Both the position numbers and the translations under genes were made by a program. The notes under the pieces are model-generated. The model worked only from the letters and a program-made list of their open reading frames with translations, did not search any database and was not told the DNA's origin. This document shows, piece by piece, positions 63,254 to 64,000 of a stretch of DNA of 64,000 nt. The DNA is from Kosakonia sacchari (GTDB taxonomy: Bacteria > Pseudomonadota > Gammaproteobacteria > Enterobacterales > Enterobacteriaceae). Positions within the stretch are counted from its first letter, which is position 1, and the number at the start of each line of letters is the position of its first letter. The stretch spans positions 124,001 to 188,000 of the forward strand of contig FOAY01000009.1 in NCBI GenBank assembly GCA_900109485.1, given 5' to 3'.

Positions 63254-64000
63254 TTAGACGGTGCGTTTAGACTTTTGTTTGTAGCGGTCGAAAATCACCG
63301 CCGCCAGCAGGATCAAACCACGCACCACATACTGTGAGAATGGCGAGATGTTCAGCAGGTTCATGGCGTTTTCGACAGTGCCCAGAATCAGGATCCCGGC
63401 AACGACATAGGATATTTTGCCAATCCCGCCTTTCAGCGATACACCACCCAATACGCAGGCTGAGATAACAATCAGCTCATAGCCAATCGACGTCATCGGC
63501 TGGCCGCTGGTCATGCGCGAAGCAAGAATAATCCCCGCTGCCGCTGAGACCAGGCCGGAGAGCACAAAGATGATGATTTTCGTGCGTACCACCGGAACAC
63601 CCGCCAGGCGGGCCGCTTCTTCATTACCGCCAATCGCCAGCGTATTGCGGCCAAACGTGGTTCTATTGAGCAGAAAGCCAAAAATAATCAGGCAGCCAAC
63701 CGTCAGCCAAATCGGCGCGGGCAGCCCCAGCCAGTTGGCGTAACCGAGGGTGAAGAAACGTTCATCCTCGATGCCGACCGCTTTACCGTCGGAAATGATA
63801 TACGCCAGCCCACGGACGATCTGCATCGTGGCAAGCGTGGTGATCAAGGCGTTGATCTTCAAACGCGCAATCACGAAGCCGTTAATAAAACCGCTGACCA
63901 CGCCGAGCAGCAAACCGGCAAATACGCCGATCCACAAACTCTCCGAAATGTTAATCACCACAGCCGTGGTTACCCCGGCGCAGGCGATGACCGATGCGAC
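63254..64000 (-). CDS. araH: L-arabinose ABC transporter permease AraH (5' part outside window)
   Basis: The reading frame enters from the right edge (VASVIACAGVTTAVV just before 63960) and ends at 63254, giving about 248 residues of a normal 328. It has several membrane helices and the permease motif INALITTLATMQIVRGLAY. NEEAARLAGVPVVRTKI and the final FDRYKQKSKRTV match E. coli AraH. It is the channel of the AraFGH importer; araG and araF should lie to the right of the window. Confidence 0.95.
   Translation of the reverse strand, partial: VASVIACAGVTTAVVINISESLWIGVFAGLLLGVVSGFINGFVIARLKINALITTLATMQIVRGLAYIISDGKAVGIEDERFFTLGYANWLGLPAPIWLTVGCLIIFGFLLNRTTFGRNTLAIGGNEEAARLAGVPVVRTKIIIFVLSGLVSAAAGIILASRMTSGQPMTSIGYELIVISACVLGGVSLKGGIGKISYVVAGILILGTVENAMNLLNISPFSQYVVRGLILLAAVIFDRYKQKSKRTV

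Overview
This window is chromosomal DNA from a member of the Enterobacteriaceae. Its gene order follows the E. coli K-12 segment from yebY to araH almost gene for gene: copper genes, holE/exoX/ptrB, purT, Entner-Doudoroff genes, zwf-hexR-pykA, lpxM-mepM, znuACB, ruvABC, aspS, cmoAB, argS, the flhBAE and motility/chemotaxis operons, flhDC, uspC, otsBA and araH. GC content, the presence of tap, and a rhamnogalacturonan-use pair between argS and flhE fit an Enterobacter/Kosakonia/Klebsiella-type relative, probably plant- or environment-associated. The exact genus cannot be fixed from the sequence alone.

Layout. Bases 1-4080 are accessory: a two-component system of AdeRS/BaeSR type, an RND-pump adaptor lipoprotein cut by the window edge, a MipA/OmpV porin-like protein and a Blc lipocalin. 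A decayed coding remnant follows. Bases 4546-11165 hold the overlapping sdsR/ryeA small RNAs, the yobA-yebZ-yebY copper operon, and holE, exoX, ptrB, yebE, yebF and SOS-controlled yebG. Bases 11208-19543 are purine and central carbon metabolism (purT, eda, edd, zwf, hexR, pykA) with recognisable PurR, Cra, GntR and HexR sites. Bases 19541-24627 cover lipid A, peptidoglycan and zinc uptake. Bases 24630-32090 hold ruvAB, an inserted oxidoreductase/regulator pair, then the aspS-nudB-yebC-ruvC unit. Bases 32117-39136 hold yecD, yecE, yecN, cmoA, cmoB, cutC, yecM and argS. Bases 39140-42512 are a second accessory patch: a small AT-rich gene that looks like a stefin/cystatin-type protease inhibitor, and a rhiTN-like rhamnogalacturonide uptake and hydrolysis pair.

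Bases 42815-59625 are the flagellar and chemotaxis block, transcribed leftward: flhD-flhC, motA-motB-cheA-cheW, tar-tap-cheR-cheB-cheY-cheZ and flhB-flhA-flhE. A CPBP-family membrane protease gene carrying one in-frame TAA lies between cheZ and flhB. Sigma-28 promoters are visible before tar and inside flhC, and a near-ideal CRP site precedes flhD. Bases 60404-64000 carry uspC, the trehalose operon otsBA and the 3' part of araH.

The most unusual items are the stefin-like gene at 39244-39534, the interrupted CPBP gene, an apparent intrinsic terminator between the intragenic flhC sigma-28 promoter and motA, and a LexA operator before ruvA that also forms the terminator hairpin of the inserted upstream gene. 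No rRNA, tRNA, CRISPR array, prophage or insertion sequence was seen.
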